Source: Planosporangium thailandense | GTDB lineage: Bacteria > Actinomycetota > Actinomycetes > Mycobacteriales > Micromonosporaceae | Direction of reading: 5' to 3' | Length of the DNA stretch: 64,000 nt | Assembly: GCF_011947195.1 (NCBI RefSeq) | Contig: NZ_JAATVY010000006.1 | Span: forward strand, 186,001-250,000 | In this document: in pieces, positions 16,577 through 24,910 of the stretch | Numbering within the stretch: the stretch's first letter is position 1 | Layout of the letters: every line of letters starts with the position of its first letter | Translations under genes and position numbers: made by a program | The notes under the pieces: model-generated | What the model was told of the DNA's origin: nothing | Database searches by the model: none | The model's input: only the letters and a program-made list of their open reading frames with translations

Positions 16577-16870
16577 ATGGTGATCGAGGTGGCGTTGATC
16601 GACGTGCAAGAAGGTCGCGAAGACGATTTCGCAGCCGCTTACGCCAAGGCGAAGTCCCTGGTGGAGACCACGCCGGGCTGCCGTTCGGTGCGTATGACCC
16701 GGGGCGTGGAGACGCCCACCCGGTTCGTCCTGCTCGTCGAGTGGGACTCCGTCGAGGCCCATATCGACAACTTCCGCGCCTCCGACCGCTTCACCGAGTG
16801 GCGCGCGATGATCGGCCCCTACTTCGACGGCGCGCCCCGCGTGGAGCACTTCGTCGACCTGCCGGCCTGA
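16577..16870 (+). CDS. ABM-domain protein (antibiotic biosynthesis monooxygenase fold)
   Basis: A 97-residue ferredoxin-like dimeric alpha/beta barrel. The ABM pattern is visible: VIEVALIDVQEGREDDFAAAYA, a central GCRSVRMTRGVE, FVLLVEWDSVEAH and a C-terminal HFVDL. Members are quinol or haem monooxygenases or simple ligand binders, so a specific reaction is not claimed. ATG 16577 (or GTG 16580) lacks a ribosome site; CAGGCT just upstream may mark a leaderless transcript. Confidence 0.85.
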   Translation: MVIEVALIDVQEGREDDFAAAYAKAKSLVETTPGCRSVRMTRGVETPTRFVLLVEWDSVEAHIDNFRASDRFTEWRAMIGPYFDGAPRVEHFVDLPA

Positions 16871-16886
16871 TCGCCGGACCCTGGCC

Positions 16887-17495
16887 TCACATGGGCCCCG
16901 GGTAGGTTGCGACGATCGTGGCCATCTCCGGGGTCACCCGCACCTCGGACGCGAGAAGCTGGGGATGGCGCAGCCAGTGCAGCCGGGCCGCGTCGGGCTC
17001 GTCGCCGTAGCGCGGTGGCCAGCCGTCGATGGGCGTGAAGTCGTCGATGACGACCACACCGCCCGGGCGCAGCCACTCAGCCGGCTCCAGTGCCTGCCCG
17101 CCGCCCTTGCCCTGGCCGCCGCCGTCGAGCACCAGCAGGTCGAACGGGCCGAACCCGGCCAGGTCGGTCCAGTCGCCGGTGACGACCTCCACGTTGGGCG
17201 CGCCATCGAACACGGCGCGGGCGGCCGCGGCGGCCGTCGGATCGCGCTCCACGCTGACCAGGCGTGCGTCGGGGCCGGCCCCGCTGGCGAGCCACGCCAG
17301 GCCGACGCCGAAACCGGTACCGGTCTCGCCGATGACGCCCGGACCGACCCCGGCCGCCAGCAGTCGCAGCAGTTCGCCCTGCGCGGGCAGGCAGGACAGC
17401 GCGAAGCCGCTGTCCCGCGCGGCCGCGACGGCGGCAGCCACCAGCGGCGGAAGGTCCACCCGGCCGCCGTAGGCAGCGGTTCCATTTAGCGTCAT
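16887..17495 (-). CDS. SAM-dependent O-methyltransferase-like protein
   Basis: A 202-residue class I methyltransferase. Motif I appears as GVIGETGTGFGVGLAWLA (about 54-70), the acidic end of strand 2 as LVSVERDP, motif II as DLLVLDGGGQGKGGG, and a late strand as GVVVIDDF. Overall it resembles the catechol/caffeoyl-CoA O-methyltransferase branch, but the substrate is unknown. It lies 17 bp downstream of uvrB on the same strand? No: uvrB ends at 17513 and this gene starts at 17495, so it follows uvrB closely and is probably co-transcribed. Confidence 0.85.
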   Translation of the reverse strand: MTLNGTAAYGGRVDLPPLVAAAVAAARDSGFALSCLPAQGELLRLLAAGVGPGVIGETGTGFGVGLAWLASGAGPDARLVSVERDPTAAAAARAVFDGAPNVEVVTGDWTDLAGFGPFDLLVLDGGGQGKGGGQALEPAEWLRPGGVVVIDDFTPIDGWPPRYGDEPDAARLHWLRHPQLLASEVRVTPEMATIVATYPGPM

Positions 17496-17512
17496 GAATG
17501 CCAGTATCGCAG

Positions 17513-19612
17513 TCAGCGCACGCCGGCGACGTCCATGCCGCGCAGCTCCTTCTTCAGCTCGCTGATCTCGTCCCGGATGCGGGCGGCCAGCTCGAACTGA
17601 AGCTCCCGCGCGGCTCCCAGCATCTGCTCGTTCAGATCCTGGATCAGCTGGGCAAGGTCGGCCCGGGCCATGCCTTCCCGGGACGGAGTGGCGGCCTTGC
17701 GACGGGAGCGGGTCTCGGGCACCGGAGCCTTGCCCCGGCTCATCTGCCGGCCCGCGCCGCCAACCAGCTCTTCGGCCTCGTCGGCCTCGCGGTAGATGTC
17801 GTCGAGGATGTCGTGGATCTTCTTGCGCAGCGGCTGCGGATCAATGCCGTTGGCCTCGTTGTAGGCGATCTGCTTGGCCCGCCGCCGGTTGGTCTCGTCG
17901 ATCGCGTGCGCCATCGACGGAGTCACCTTGTCGGCGTACATGATCACCTGGCCGGAGACGTTACGGGCGGCGCGGCCGATCGTCTGCACGAGGCTGGTGC
18001 CGGAGCGCAGGAAGCCCTCCTTGTCGGCGTCGAGGATCGCCACCAGGCTCACCTCGGGCAGGTCGAGCCCCTCCCGGAGCAGGTTGATGCCGACGAGCAC
18101 GTCGTAGTCGCCGCGCCGCAGCTCCTTGAGCAGCTCGACGCGGCGCAGCGTGTCGACCTCGGAGTGCAGGTAACGCACCCGGATGCCGTGCTCGAGCAGG
18201 TAGTCGGTGAGGTCCTCAGCCATCTTCTTGGTCAGCGTCGTGACAAGGACCCGCTCGTCGCGCTCGGTGCGCACGCCGATCTCGTGCATCAGGTCGTCGA
18301 TCTGGCCCTTGGTGGGCTTCACGATCACCTCGGGGTCGACCAGTCCGGTCGGCCGGATCACCTGCTCGACGTACTCGCCCTGGGTCTTGCCCAGCTCGTA
18401 CGGCCCGGGCGTGGCCGACAGGTAGACCACCTGACCGACCCGGTCGGTGAACTCGTCGAAGCGCAGCGGACGGTTGTCCATCGCGCTGGGCAGCCGGAAA
18501 CCATGCTCGACCAGGGTCCGCTTGCGGGAGGCGTCGCCCTCGTACATGCCGCCGATCTGCGGCACGGTGTTGTGCGACTCGTCGATGACGGTCAGGAAGT
18601 CGTCGGGGAAGTAGTCGAGCAGGCAGTGCGGCGGGCTGCCGGCCTCACGCCCATCGATGTGCCGGGAGTAGTTTTCGATGCCGGAGCAGAACCCGACCTG
18701 GCGCATCATCTCGATGTCGTAGGTGGTGCGCATGCGCAGCCGCTGGGCCTCCAGCAGCTTGCCCTGCCGCTCCAGCTCCTCGAGCCGCTCGGCGAGCTCC
18801 GCCTCGATGTCGCGGATCGCCCGCTCCATCCGCTCCGGACCGGCCGCGTAGTGGGTCGCCGGGAAAATCAGAAGCTCGTCCGTCTCGCGGAGCTTCTCGC
18901 CGGTGAGCGGGTGCAGGTAGGACAGCTGCTCGATCTCGTCGCCGAAGAACTCGATCCGGATCGCGAGCTCCTCGTAGGCGGGGATGATCTCCAGGGTGTC
19001 GCCGCGGACCCGGAAGGTGCCCCGGTTGAACGCGATGTCGTTGCGGGCGTACTGCACGTCGACGAGGCGGCGGAGCAGCTTGTCGCGGTCCATCTCGTCG
19101 CCGACCCGCACCTTCACCGCCCGCTCGAGGTACTCCTGCGGCGTACCAAGACCGTAGATCGCGGACACCGTGGCCACGACGACGACGTCGCGGCGGGTGA
19201 GCAGGCTCATCGTCGCCGAGTGGCGCAGCCGCTCGACCTCCTCGTTGATCGAGGAGTCCTTCTCGATGTAGGTGTCGGTCTGCGGGATGTACGCCTCAGG
19301 CTGGTAGTAGTCGTAGTAGCTGACGAAGTACTCCACCGCGTTGTGCGGCATCAGCTCACGGAACTCCTTGGCCAGCTGTGCGCACAGGGTCTTGTTGGGC
19401 GCGAGGATCAGGGTCGGTCGCTGCAACCGCTCGACCAGCCACGCGGTCGTGGCGCTCTTGCCGGTGCCGGTGGCGCCCAGCAGCACCACGTGCCGGTCGC
19501 CCCGGCGCACGCGCTCGGCCAGCCCCTCGATGGCGGCCGGCTGGTCGCCGGAGGGCTGGTAGTCACTGACGACCTCGAAGCGACGGTCCAGGCGCGGAAT
19601 GGCGAGCGTCAT
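17513..19612 (-). CDS. uvrB: Excinuclease ABC subunit B
   Basis: DNA-damage recognition helicase of nucleotide excision repair; it receives DNA from UvrA and recruits UvrC. The 699 residues hold Walker [15 protein letters not shown] (about 45), the beta-hairpin region with [18 protein letters not shown] box, helicase motifs [13 protein letters not shown] and QTIGRAARN, and a C-terminal UVR motif ([19 protein letters not shown]) that binds UvrC. A 484-bp region without a convincing gene precedes it. Confidence 0.98.
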   Translation of the reverse strand: MTLAIPRLDRRFEVVSDYQPSGDQPAAIEGLAERVRRGDRHVVLLGATGTGKSATTAWLVERLQRPTLILAPNKTLCAQLAKEFRELMPHNAVEYFVSYYDYYQPEAYIPQTDTYIEKDSSINEEVERLRHSATMSLLTRRDVVVVATVSAIYGLGTPQEYLERAVKVRVGDEMDRDKLLRRLVDVQYARNDIAFNRGTFRVRGDTLEIIPAYEELAIRIEFFGDEIEQLSYLHPLTGEKLRETDELLIFPATHYAAGPERMERAIRDIEAELAERLEELERQGKLLEAQRLRMRTTYDIEMMRQVGFCSGIENYSRHIDGREAGSPPHCLLDYFPDDFLTVIDESHNTVPQIGGMYEGDASRKRTLVEHGFRLPSAMDNRPLRFDEFTDRVGQVVYLSATPGPYELGKTQGEYVEQVIRPTGLVDPEVIVKPTKGQIDDLMHEIGVRTERDERVLVTTLTKKMAEDLTDYLLEHGIRVRYLHSEVDTLRRVELLKELRRGDYDVLVGINLLREGLDLPEVSLVAILDADKEGFLRSGTSLVQTIGRAARNVSGQVIMYADKVTPSMAHAIDETNRRRAKQIAYNEANGIDPQPLRKKIHDILDDIYREADEAEELVGGAGRQMSRGKAPVPETRSRRKAATPSREGMARADLAQLIQDLNEQMLGAARELQFELAARIRDEISELKKELRGMDVAGVR

Positions 19613-20096
19613 GGCACAACCGTACGCCGGACGTATGACAAGATCCGACGGTCGCTGTCCCCCGCCGGTGTGCCCGCACGAGTATCGACCCGCTATTGCG
19701 ATTGTGTGCCGAAGATCACCAGGTTACCGTCAATACGTAGGCCGCTCGCGGCGGCCGATCGGGACGCTGACGGATCCACATACCGGTCCGTCCCCCGACG
19801 CGCGGTTCGCAGCCCCGGCCCTAGCCGGTGAGCGCGCCGCAGCGGTCGCGCGCAGTGCGCTGACCGGCCGCCGCGAGCGCCGTACGCTTCCCGCCCTTCC
19901 GCAGGGCTTCCGCCCCGCCGCGACAGCCGCGACGATCGCGCCGTCGGCGCTGACGCGCGGCCCGTCCCGTGCTGCCGTCATGGCGCCGCAGGGCACGGGT
20001 CTCGATGACGAACGGAGATTCGGTGCTGGCGAATGCGGCCGTCGGCGCGGGGTCCGCGTCGTAGCGCCGTCGATCGTGACCTCGGCATGACAACTG
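19613..20096. other. Intergenic region between uvrB and coaE
   Basis: About 480 bp with open frames on both strands, but their Arg/Ala-rich translations show no domain, no ribosome site and no family likeness. It probably holds the uvrB promoter and the 3' end of the coaE transcript. I see no clear hairpin terminator, LexA-type box or RNA gene. Confidence 0.5.
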
Positions 20097-20690
20097 TCAT
20101 GCCGGCGCCAGGCGCTCCCGCCACACCTCGTCGACTCTGTGGTCCAACTCCTCAAGGGTGCCGTCGTTGACGATCACGATGTCGGCGGCGGCCCGCCGCT
20201 GCTCGTCGGTGGCCTGTGCGCGGATCCTGGCGACCGCCTCGTCCCGCGTCATCCCCCGGTCGCCCATCAGCCGGGCGATGCGCGTCTCCTCGTCGGCGAG
20301 CACGACGATGACGATCTCGTACGCCGGCGCGAGACCGCTCTCGACGAGCAGCGGTACGTCGTTGACCACGACGGCGTCCGGCGGCGCGGCCGCGACCAGT
20401 TCCGCGGTCCGCGCGCGTACCCGGGGGTGGATGATCGCTTCGAGGCGGCGGCGCGCGGCCTCGTCGTTGAACACCCGGCGCGCGAGTGCCGCCCGGTCGA
20501 GCGAGCCGTCCGCGGCCAGCACTTCCGGCCCGAACACGGCGACCACCTCGGCCAGCCCCGCAGAGCCGGCGGCGACGGCCTCCCGAGCCAGCCGGTCGGC
20601 GTCGATCACGACCGCGCCGAGCGTTGCGAGGCGGCCCGCGACCGCGCTCTTGCCGGCGCCTATCCCGCCGGTCAGTCCCACCATCAGCAC
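20097..20690 (-). CDS. coaE: Dephospho-CoA kinase
   Basis: Last step of coenzyme A synthesis: ATP-dependent phosphorylation of dephospho-CoA at the 3'-hydroxyl. The 197-residue product has the P-loop GLTGGIGAGKS (residues about 5-15), the DADRLARE substrate motif, HPRVRARTAEL, and VPLLVESGLA. GTG 20690 gives the family's usual V-L-x-V-G-L start; an ATG at 20684 is the alternative. No C-terminal UPF0157 extension, which some actinobacteria carry. It lies downstream of rpsA. Confidence 0.95.
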   Translation of the reverse strand: MLMVGLTGGIGAGKSAVAGRLATLGAVVIDADRLAREAVAAGSAGLAEVVAVFGPEVLAADGSLDRAALARRVFNDEAARRRLEAIIHPRVRARTAELVAAAPPDAVVVNDVPLLVESGLAPAYEIVIVVLADEETRIARLMGDRGMTRDEAVARIRAQATDEQRRAAADIVIVNDGTLEELDHRVDEVWRERLAPA

Positions 20691-20788
20691 GGGTCAGAGT
20701 CAACCGCACCGCAGAAGGTGCCGATCAACCGGGTACGCGTCCCGTTGTAGATCTCGGGGATTTTGACAGCAATGGACGGCTGACCACG

Positions 20789-20825
20789 AAGCGGCCCGCA
20801 CCGGCAGAGCCGGTGCGGGCCGCTT
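20789..20825 (-). terminator. Terminator of rpsA
   Basis: Perfect 17-bp stem (20789-20805 with 20809-20825) with a 3-base loop, 26 bp past the rpsA stop. Very stable, without a T tract. Confidence 0.85.
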
Positions 20826-20851
20826 CGGATAGTGCTGGTCGCCGACGAACG

Positions 20852-22348
20852 TCAGCTCTTGCCGCCAGCGAGCTTCTCGCGCAGCGCGGCGAGCGCCTCG
20901 TCGGTGGCGAGAGTGCCGCTCGGCTCCTCGGCTGCCCGAGCGGGCGACGGGGTCGACGAGGAGGTCGGGCCGGCGGGAGCCGCCTCGGCGCTGGCCTCGG
21001 CCGCACGGGCGGTCTGGACCTGCTTGGTGTGCGCCTCCCAGCGGGCACGGGCCTCCGCGTACTGCCGCTCCCACTCCTCGCGCTGCTTCTCGAAGCCCGG
21101 CAGCCACTCGCCGGTCTCCGGGTCGAAGCCCTCGGGGTAGATGTAGTTGCCCTGCTGGTCGTAGGTCGCGGCCATGCCGTAGAGGGTCGGGTCGAAGTGC
21201 TCCTCGCCCTCGACGAAGCCCTCGTTGGCCTGCTTGAGCGACAGCGAGATCCGCCGGCGCTCCAGGTCGATGTCGATGACCTTGACCATGACCTCGGAGC
21301 CGACCTGCACGACCTGCTCCGGGATCTCCACGTGGCGCTCGGCCAGCTCGGAGATGTGCACCAAGCCCTCGATGCCGTCGTCGACGCGCACGAACGCGCC
21401 GAACGGCACCAGCTTGGTGACCTTACCCGGGACGATCTGCTGGATCGCGTGGGTGCGCGCGAACTGGCGCCACGGGTCCTCCTGCGTCGCCTTCAGCGAC
21501 AGCGAGACCCGCTCGCGGTCCAGGTCGACGTCCAGGACCTCGACCTCGACCTCCTGGCCCACCTCGACGACCTCGGACGGGTGGTCGATGTGCTTCCAGG
21601 ACAGCTCGGAGACGTGCACCAGACCGTCGACGCCGCCGAGGTCCACGAACGCGCCGAAGTTGACGATCGAGGAGACGACGCCCTTGCGGACCTGGCCCTT
21701 CTGCAGCTTGTGCAGGAACTCGGTGCGCACCTCGGACTGGGTCTGCTCCAGGTAGGCGCGCCGGGACAGAACCACGTTGTTGCGGTTCTTGTCCAGCTCA
21801 ATGATCTTCGCCTCGAGCTCACGCCCCACGTACGGCTGAAGGTCGCGGACCCGGCGCATCTCCACCAGCGACGCGGGAAGGAAGCCCCGCAGGCCGATGT
21901 CGAGGATGAGGCCACCCTTGACCACCTCGATGACGGAGCCGCGGACGACGCCGTCCTCTTCCTTGATCTTCTCGATGGTGCCCCACGCCCGCTCGTACTG
22001 CGCGCGCTTCTTCGAGAGGATCAGCCGGCCCTCCTTGTCCTCCTTCTGGAGAACGAGAGCCTCGATGTGGTCACCGACCGACACAACCTCAGCGGGGTCG
22101 ACGTCGTGCTTGATCGACAACTCGCGCGAGGGGATGACGCCCTCGGTCTTGTAGCCGATGTCGAGCAGGACTTCGTCCCGATCGACCTTGACGACGGTGC
22201 CTTCGACAATGTCGCCGTCGTTAAAGTACTTGATGGTCTCGTCGATCGCGGCGAGGAAGGCTTCCTCCGTGCCGAGGTCGTCGACGGTGACCTTGCTGCC
22301 GCTGGTGGCGGCGGGTGCGCTCGAGGTGGCCTCGATGCTGCTCGTCAT
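20852..22348 (-). CDS. rpsA: 30S ribosomal protein S1
   Basis: RNA-binding ribosomal protein that helps mRNA docking in initiation. The 498 residues contain four S1 (OB-fold) repeats. Repeats 3 and 4 are recognisable by FGAFVDLGGVDGLVHVSELSW and FGAFVRVDDGIEGLVHISEL. The actinobacterial C-terminus is long and Ala/Glu-rich, and the protein begins with a short Ser/Ala-rich tail. Four repeats, not six as in E. coli, is normal for the phylum. It is followed by a strong hairpin. Confidence 0.98.
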   Translation of the reverse strand: MTSSIEATSSAPAATSGSKVTVDDLGTEEAFLAAIDETIKYFNDGDIVEGTVVKVDRDEVLLDIGYKTEGVIPSRELSIKHDVDPAEVVSVGDHIEALVLQKEDKEGRLILSKKRAQYERAWGTIEKIKEEDGVVRGSVIEVVKGGLILDIGLRGFLPASLVEMRRVRDLQPYVGRELEAKIIELDKNRNNVVLSRRAYLEQTQSEVRTEFLHKLQKGQVRKGVVSSIVNFGAFVDLGGVDGLVHVSELSWKHIDHPSEVVEVGQEVEVEVLDVDLDRERVSLSLKATQEDPWRQFARTHAIQQIVPGKVTKLVPFGAFVRVDDGIEGLVHISELAERHVEIPEQVVQVGSEVMVKVIDIDLERRRISLSLKQANEGFVEGEEHFDPTLYGMAATYDQQGNYIYPEGFDPETGEWLPGFEKQREEWERQYAEARARWEAHTKQVQTARAAEASAEAAPAGPTSSSTPSPARAAEEPSGTLATDEALAALREKLAGGKS

Positions 22349-22612
22349 GTGGGTTGTTGCTCCGGTCGGATGGATGTCAGGCGTGACCTGTAACGCTCTC
22401 GAGGACTCGTCACCACCCCTACCCCGTCGTCCCGAGCGGACACCGGGGCGTGCTGGCGACTAGCGGGTCTGCTCCCTGCCGAGACACGCGCCCACGAGTG
22501 CATCGAACAGCCTACCGTGCGCAATACCACACGGTCCAACGATCCCCCGCAACCGGACGGATTATCTGCCTGATCTTTTTGTGGAATGTGACTGACCGTA
22601 CCGTTGTCGCTC

Positions 22613-23452
22613 GTGAGTGACGCAGGAGTTACCCGTAGACACGTGACCTCAGCGGAGAACCGACGGGCCAGTCGCGGCTGGTGGGACGCTGACGCGGACG
22701 CGTACCAGGCCGAACACGGCGACTTCCTGGGCGACGTCGACTTCGTGTGGTGCCCCGAAGGCCTGCGCGAGGCCGACGCGCGACTGCTAGGCGAGGTCAC
22801 CGGCCGGCGGGTGCTCGAGATCGGGTGCGGCGCGGCGGCGTCGGCGCGGTGGCTGGCCACCCAGGGCGCGCACGCCGTAGCCGCGGACCTGTCGGCCGGG
22901 ATGCTCCGGCACGCCCGGCAGGCCGCCGCGCGGTCGGGCGTACACGTGCCGCTCGTGCAGTGCGACGCCCTCGCCCTCCCGTTCACAACTGGGCAGTTCG
23001 ACACCGTCTGTACCGCTTTCGGTGCCGTGCCGTTCGTCGAGGACTCGGCGCGGATGATGTGCGAGGTGTTCCGGGTACTCCGCCCCGGCGGCCGCTGGGT
23101 CTTCGCCGTCACCCACCCCATGCGCTGGATCTTTCTCGACGACCCGGGCGAGGGCGGCCTGGTGGCGACCCACTCCTACTTCGACCGCACTCCGTACGTG
23201 GAGTACGACGAGACCGGTGCCGCGACGTACGTCGAACACCACCGCACGCTGGGCGACCGGATCCGCGAACTGGTCGCCGCCGGGTTCGTCCTGACCGACC
23301 TGGTCGAGCCGGAGTGGCCGGAGGGTCACGTGCAGATCTGGGGTCAGTGGAGCCCGCTGCGGGGCCGGATCTTCCCGGGTACGGCGATCTTCGTGGCCGA
23401 AAAGCCGGTTAGTTCTGGCCCCTCCCCGGACGCCGGTTCCCGGGTAGCGTGA
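22613..23452 (+). CDS. Class I SAM-dependent methyltransferase (next to rpsA)
   Basis: A 279-residue methyltransferase with N-terminal ENRRASRGWWDADADAYQ, motif I VLEIGCGAAASARWL, and post-motif LRPGGRWVFAVTHPM. It belongs to the group found beside rpsA in many actinobacteria; the substrate is unknown. GTG 22613 is chosen because it is followed by the conserved N-terminus and has TACCGT eight bases upstream; a TTG at 22604 is possible. Divergent from rpsA over 264 bp. It overlaps the next gene as GTGA. Confidence 0.9.
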   Translation: MSDAGVTRRHVTSAENRRASRGWWDADADAYQAEHGDFLGDVDFVWCPEGLREADARLLGEVTGRRVLEIGCGAAASARWLATQGAHAVAADLSAGMLRHARQAAARSGVHVPLVQCDALALPFTTGQFDTVCTAFGAVPFVEDSARMMCEVFRVLRPGGRWVFAVTHPMRWIFLDDPGEGGLVATHSYFDRTPYVEYDETGAATYVEHHRTLGDRIRELVAAGFVLTDLVEPEWPEGHVQIWGQWSPLRGRIFPGTAIFVAEKPVSSGPSPDAGSRVA

Positions 23453-24039
23453 CCATCGTGACCGCAGAGTCCATCGACCCCACCGCGCGGCCTTGGTCTC
23501 CCGACCCAGTCCGGCAGCGGTTGGCCAACCACACGATCGAAGACGTGCTCGCCCTCCCGGACGACGCCCCCCGCGTCGAACTCGTCGACGGAGTGATGGT
23601 CGTGGTCCCCTCCCCCACCGTCGGGCACCAGGGCATCGCCAACCTGCTGTGGGCATGGCTCCACGCCCACTGCCCGGCCCATCTCACCGCCGGCACCGCG
23701 CTCGGCGTCGCGGTCGGTGCCAACAGCACCTGTGAACCCGACGTCCTGCTGTTCTCGCCTGAGGTGAGTCAGGACAACCACTACTTGATGCCGCACCAGG
23801 TCATGCTGGTGGTCGAGGTCGTCTCGCCGAGCACCCGACGCCGCGATCGGCTAGAAAAGCCCGCCGTGTACGCCGACGCCGGCATCCCCTACTTCTGGCG
23901 GGTCGAGCAGAACCCGGTCCAGGTGCACGCCTACAAGCTGACCGACGGCATCTACAAGGAGCAGGCGACCAGCGCCGACGAGTTCGTCGTCGCCGAGCCG
24001 TTCCCGATCCGGCTGCCGATCCGCGAGATCACTCCGTAG
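23449..24039 (+). CDS. Uma2 family protein (restriction-endonuclease-like fold)
   Basis: A 196-residue protein of the Uma2 (DUF820) family, PD-(D/E)XK-like. The fold's pieces are visible: ELVDGVMVVVPSPTVGHQ, the catalytic-type CEPDVLLFSPE, VVEVVSPSTRRRDRLEKPAVYADAGIPYFW. Such genes are often single, mobile-looking and of unknown role. Possible starts are GTG 23449 (GTGA overlap with the upstream methyltransferase) and GTG 23458. The end overlaps the convergent methyltransferase by 11 bp. Confidence 0.9.
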   Translation: MTIVTAESIDPTARPWSPDPVRQRLANHTIEDVLALPDDAPRVELVDGVMVVVPSPTVGHQGIANLLWAWLHAHCPAHLTAGTALGVAVGANSTCEPDVLLFSPEVSQDNHYLMPHQVMLVVEVVSPSTRRRDRLEKPAVYADAGIPYFWRVEQNPVQVHAYKLTDGIYKEQATSADEFVVAEPFPIRLPIREITP

Positions 24040-24811
24040 ACCGGCGGGCGACGGTCAGGAGGTGGCCGCTCGCCCCGTACAGGCTCGGCTCGGTCTCCAC
24101 CTGACGCAGCCGGGCGAGCACCTCCGGCTCCCAGTCCGGGTCCCCGACCAGGCCACGCACCAGCCCCAGCGGACCCTCGACGGAGACGATCCGGTCCAGT
24201 TCCAGGTCGGCCTCGGCCACCTCGCCGGGTAGCTCATCCGGGTGGTGGAAGTACGCGGTCGTGAACCAGCGCCCCTCCGGCGGCCTGTGCTCGCCGGTGG
24301 CCAGCACCCGGTCGACCACCGGCCCGAACTCCGGCTCGGCGAGGTAGCCCTTCACGAAGCCGTCCAGCAGCGACGCGAACCGGGTGATCGTGGCGGCCAC
24401 GACGACGCCGCCGGGCCGCACCACGCGGGCCGCCTCCCGCCAGGCCCGGATCCGGTCGGCGCGGTCGAGCAGGTGGTACAGCGGGCCGAACAGCAGCACC
24501 GCGTCGACACTCGCGGCATCGGCCGGCAGCGCCCGGGCGTCCCCCACCTCGGCGGTCACGCCCGGCCACTCCGCCGCTGCGGCAACGTGCTCGGCGACGG
24601 CGTCCACGACGCGCACCGTGTAGCCGACGTCCGTCAGGGGCGCGGCGTAGACGCCGGTGGCGCCGCCCACGTCGAGCACCCGAGCGGGCGGCGCCGGCAG
24701 TACCCGCCCGAGCACGTCCCAGGTACGGAGGAACTCGAGCCGGCCAGCGCCGTCGGTCAGCCGGGCCGTCTCCCCACCCCGGCGGTAGTACGCGAAAATC
24801 TCGGCACGCAT
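24029..24811 (-). CDS. Class I SAM-dependent methyltransferase
   Basis: A 260-residue methyltransferase, probably of the ubiE/small-molecule type. Motif I is VLDVGGATGVYAAPL, motif II region VDAVLLFGPLYHLLDRADR, post-motif VVRPGGVVVAATITRFASLLDG. N-terminal FAYYRRGGETARL is typical of this branch. The substrate is unknown. It is downstream of polA, separated by 80 bp that hold a tandem repeat, and convergent with the Uma2 gene with an 11-bp overlap. Confidence 0.88.
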   Translation of the reverse strand: MRAEIFAYYRRGGETARLTDGAGRLEFLRTWDVLGRVLPAPPARVLDVGGATGVYAAPLTDVGYTVRVVDAVAEHVAAAAEWPGVTAEVGDARALPADAASVDAVLLFGPLYHLLDRADRIRAWREAARVVRPGGVVVAATITRFASLLDGFVKGYLAEPEFGPVVDRVLATGEHRPPEGRWFTTAYFHHPDELPGEVAEADLELDRIVSVEGPLGLVRGLVGDPDWEPEVLARLRQVETEPSLYGASGHLLTVARRSTE

Positions 24812-24851
24812 CCGGCGATGCTCGCGAACGGCCGGGAACTCGGCAACCGGT

Positions 24852-24910
24852 TTCGGTGCCCGGCGGCGTCTTCGGTGCTCGGCGGCGTCCTTCAGTGCTC
24901 GGCGGCGTCC
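24852..24910. repeat. Three tandem copies of a 19-20-bp unit over the polA 3' end
   Basis: Units TTCGGTGCCCGGCGGCGTC (24852-24870), TTCGGTGCTCGGCGGCGTCC (24871-24890) and TTCAGTGCTCGGCGGCGTCC (24891-24910). On the minus strand the last unit encodes the C-terminal Asp-Ala-Ala-Glu-His plus stop of PolA. The two others repeat the same codons after the stop, with the stop changed to a sense codon. Confidence 0.9.

Noticed and set aside
17498-19831. 777-codon plus-strand frame opposite uvrB
   Set aside because: Shadow of uvrB in the complementary frame; no ribosome site and no recognisable domain.
19613-20096. Open frames on both strands between uvrB and coaE (up to about 160 codons)
   Set aside because: Arg/Ala/Pro-rich translations without family motifs, ribosome sites or codon bias of real genes; they arise easily in high-GC sequence.
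23449-24039. Restriction-modification system (Uma2-fold gene flanked by methyltransferases)
   Set aside because: The flanking methyltransferases look like small-molecule enzymes without DNA-methylase motifs (no NPPY/DPPY or PC motif), and Uma2 genes are common as orphans.
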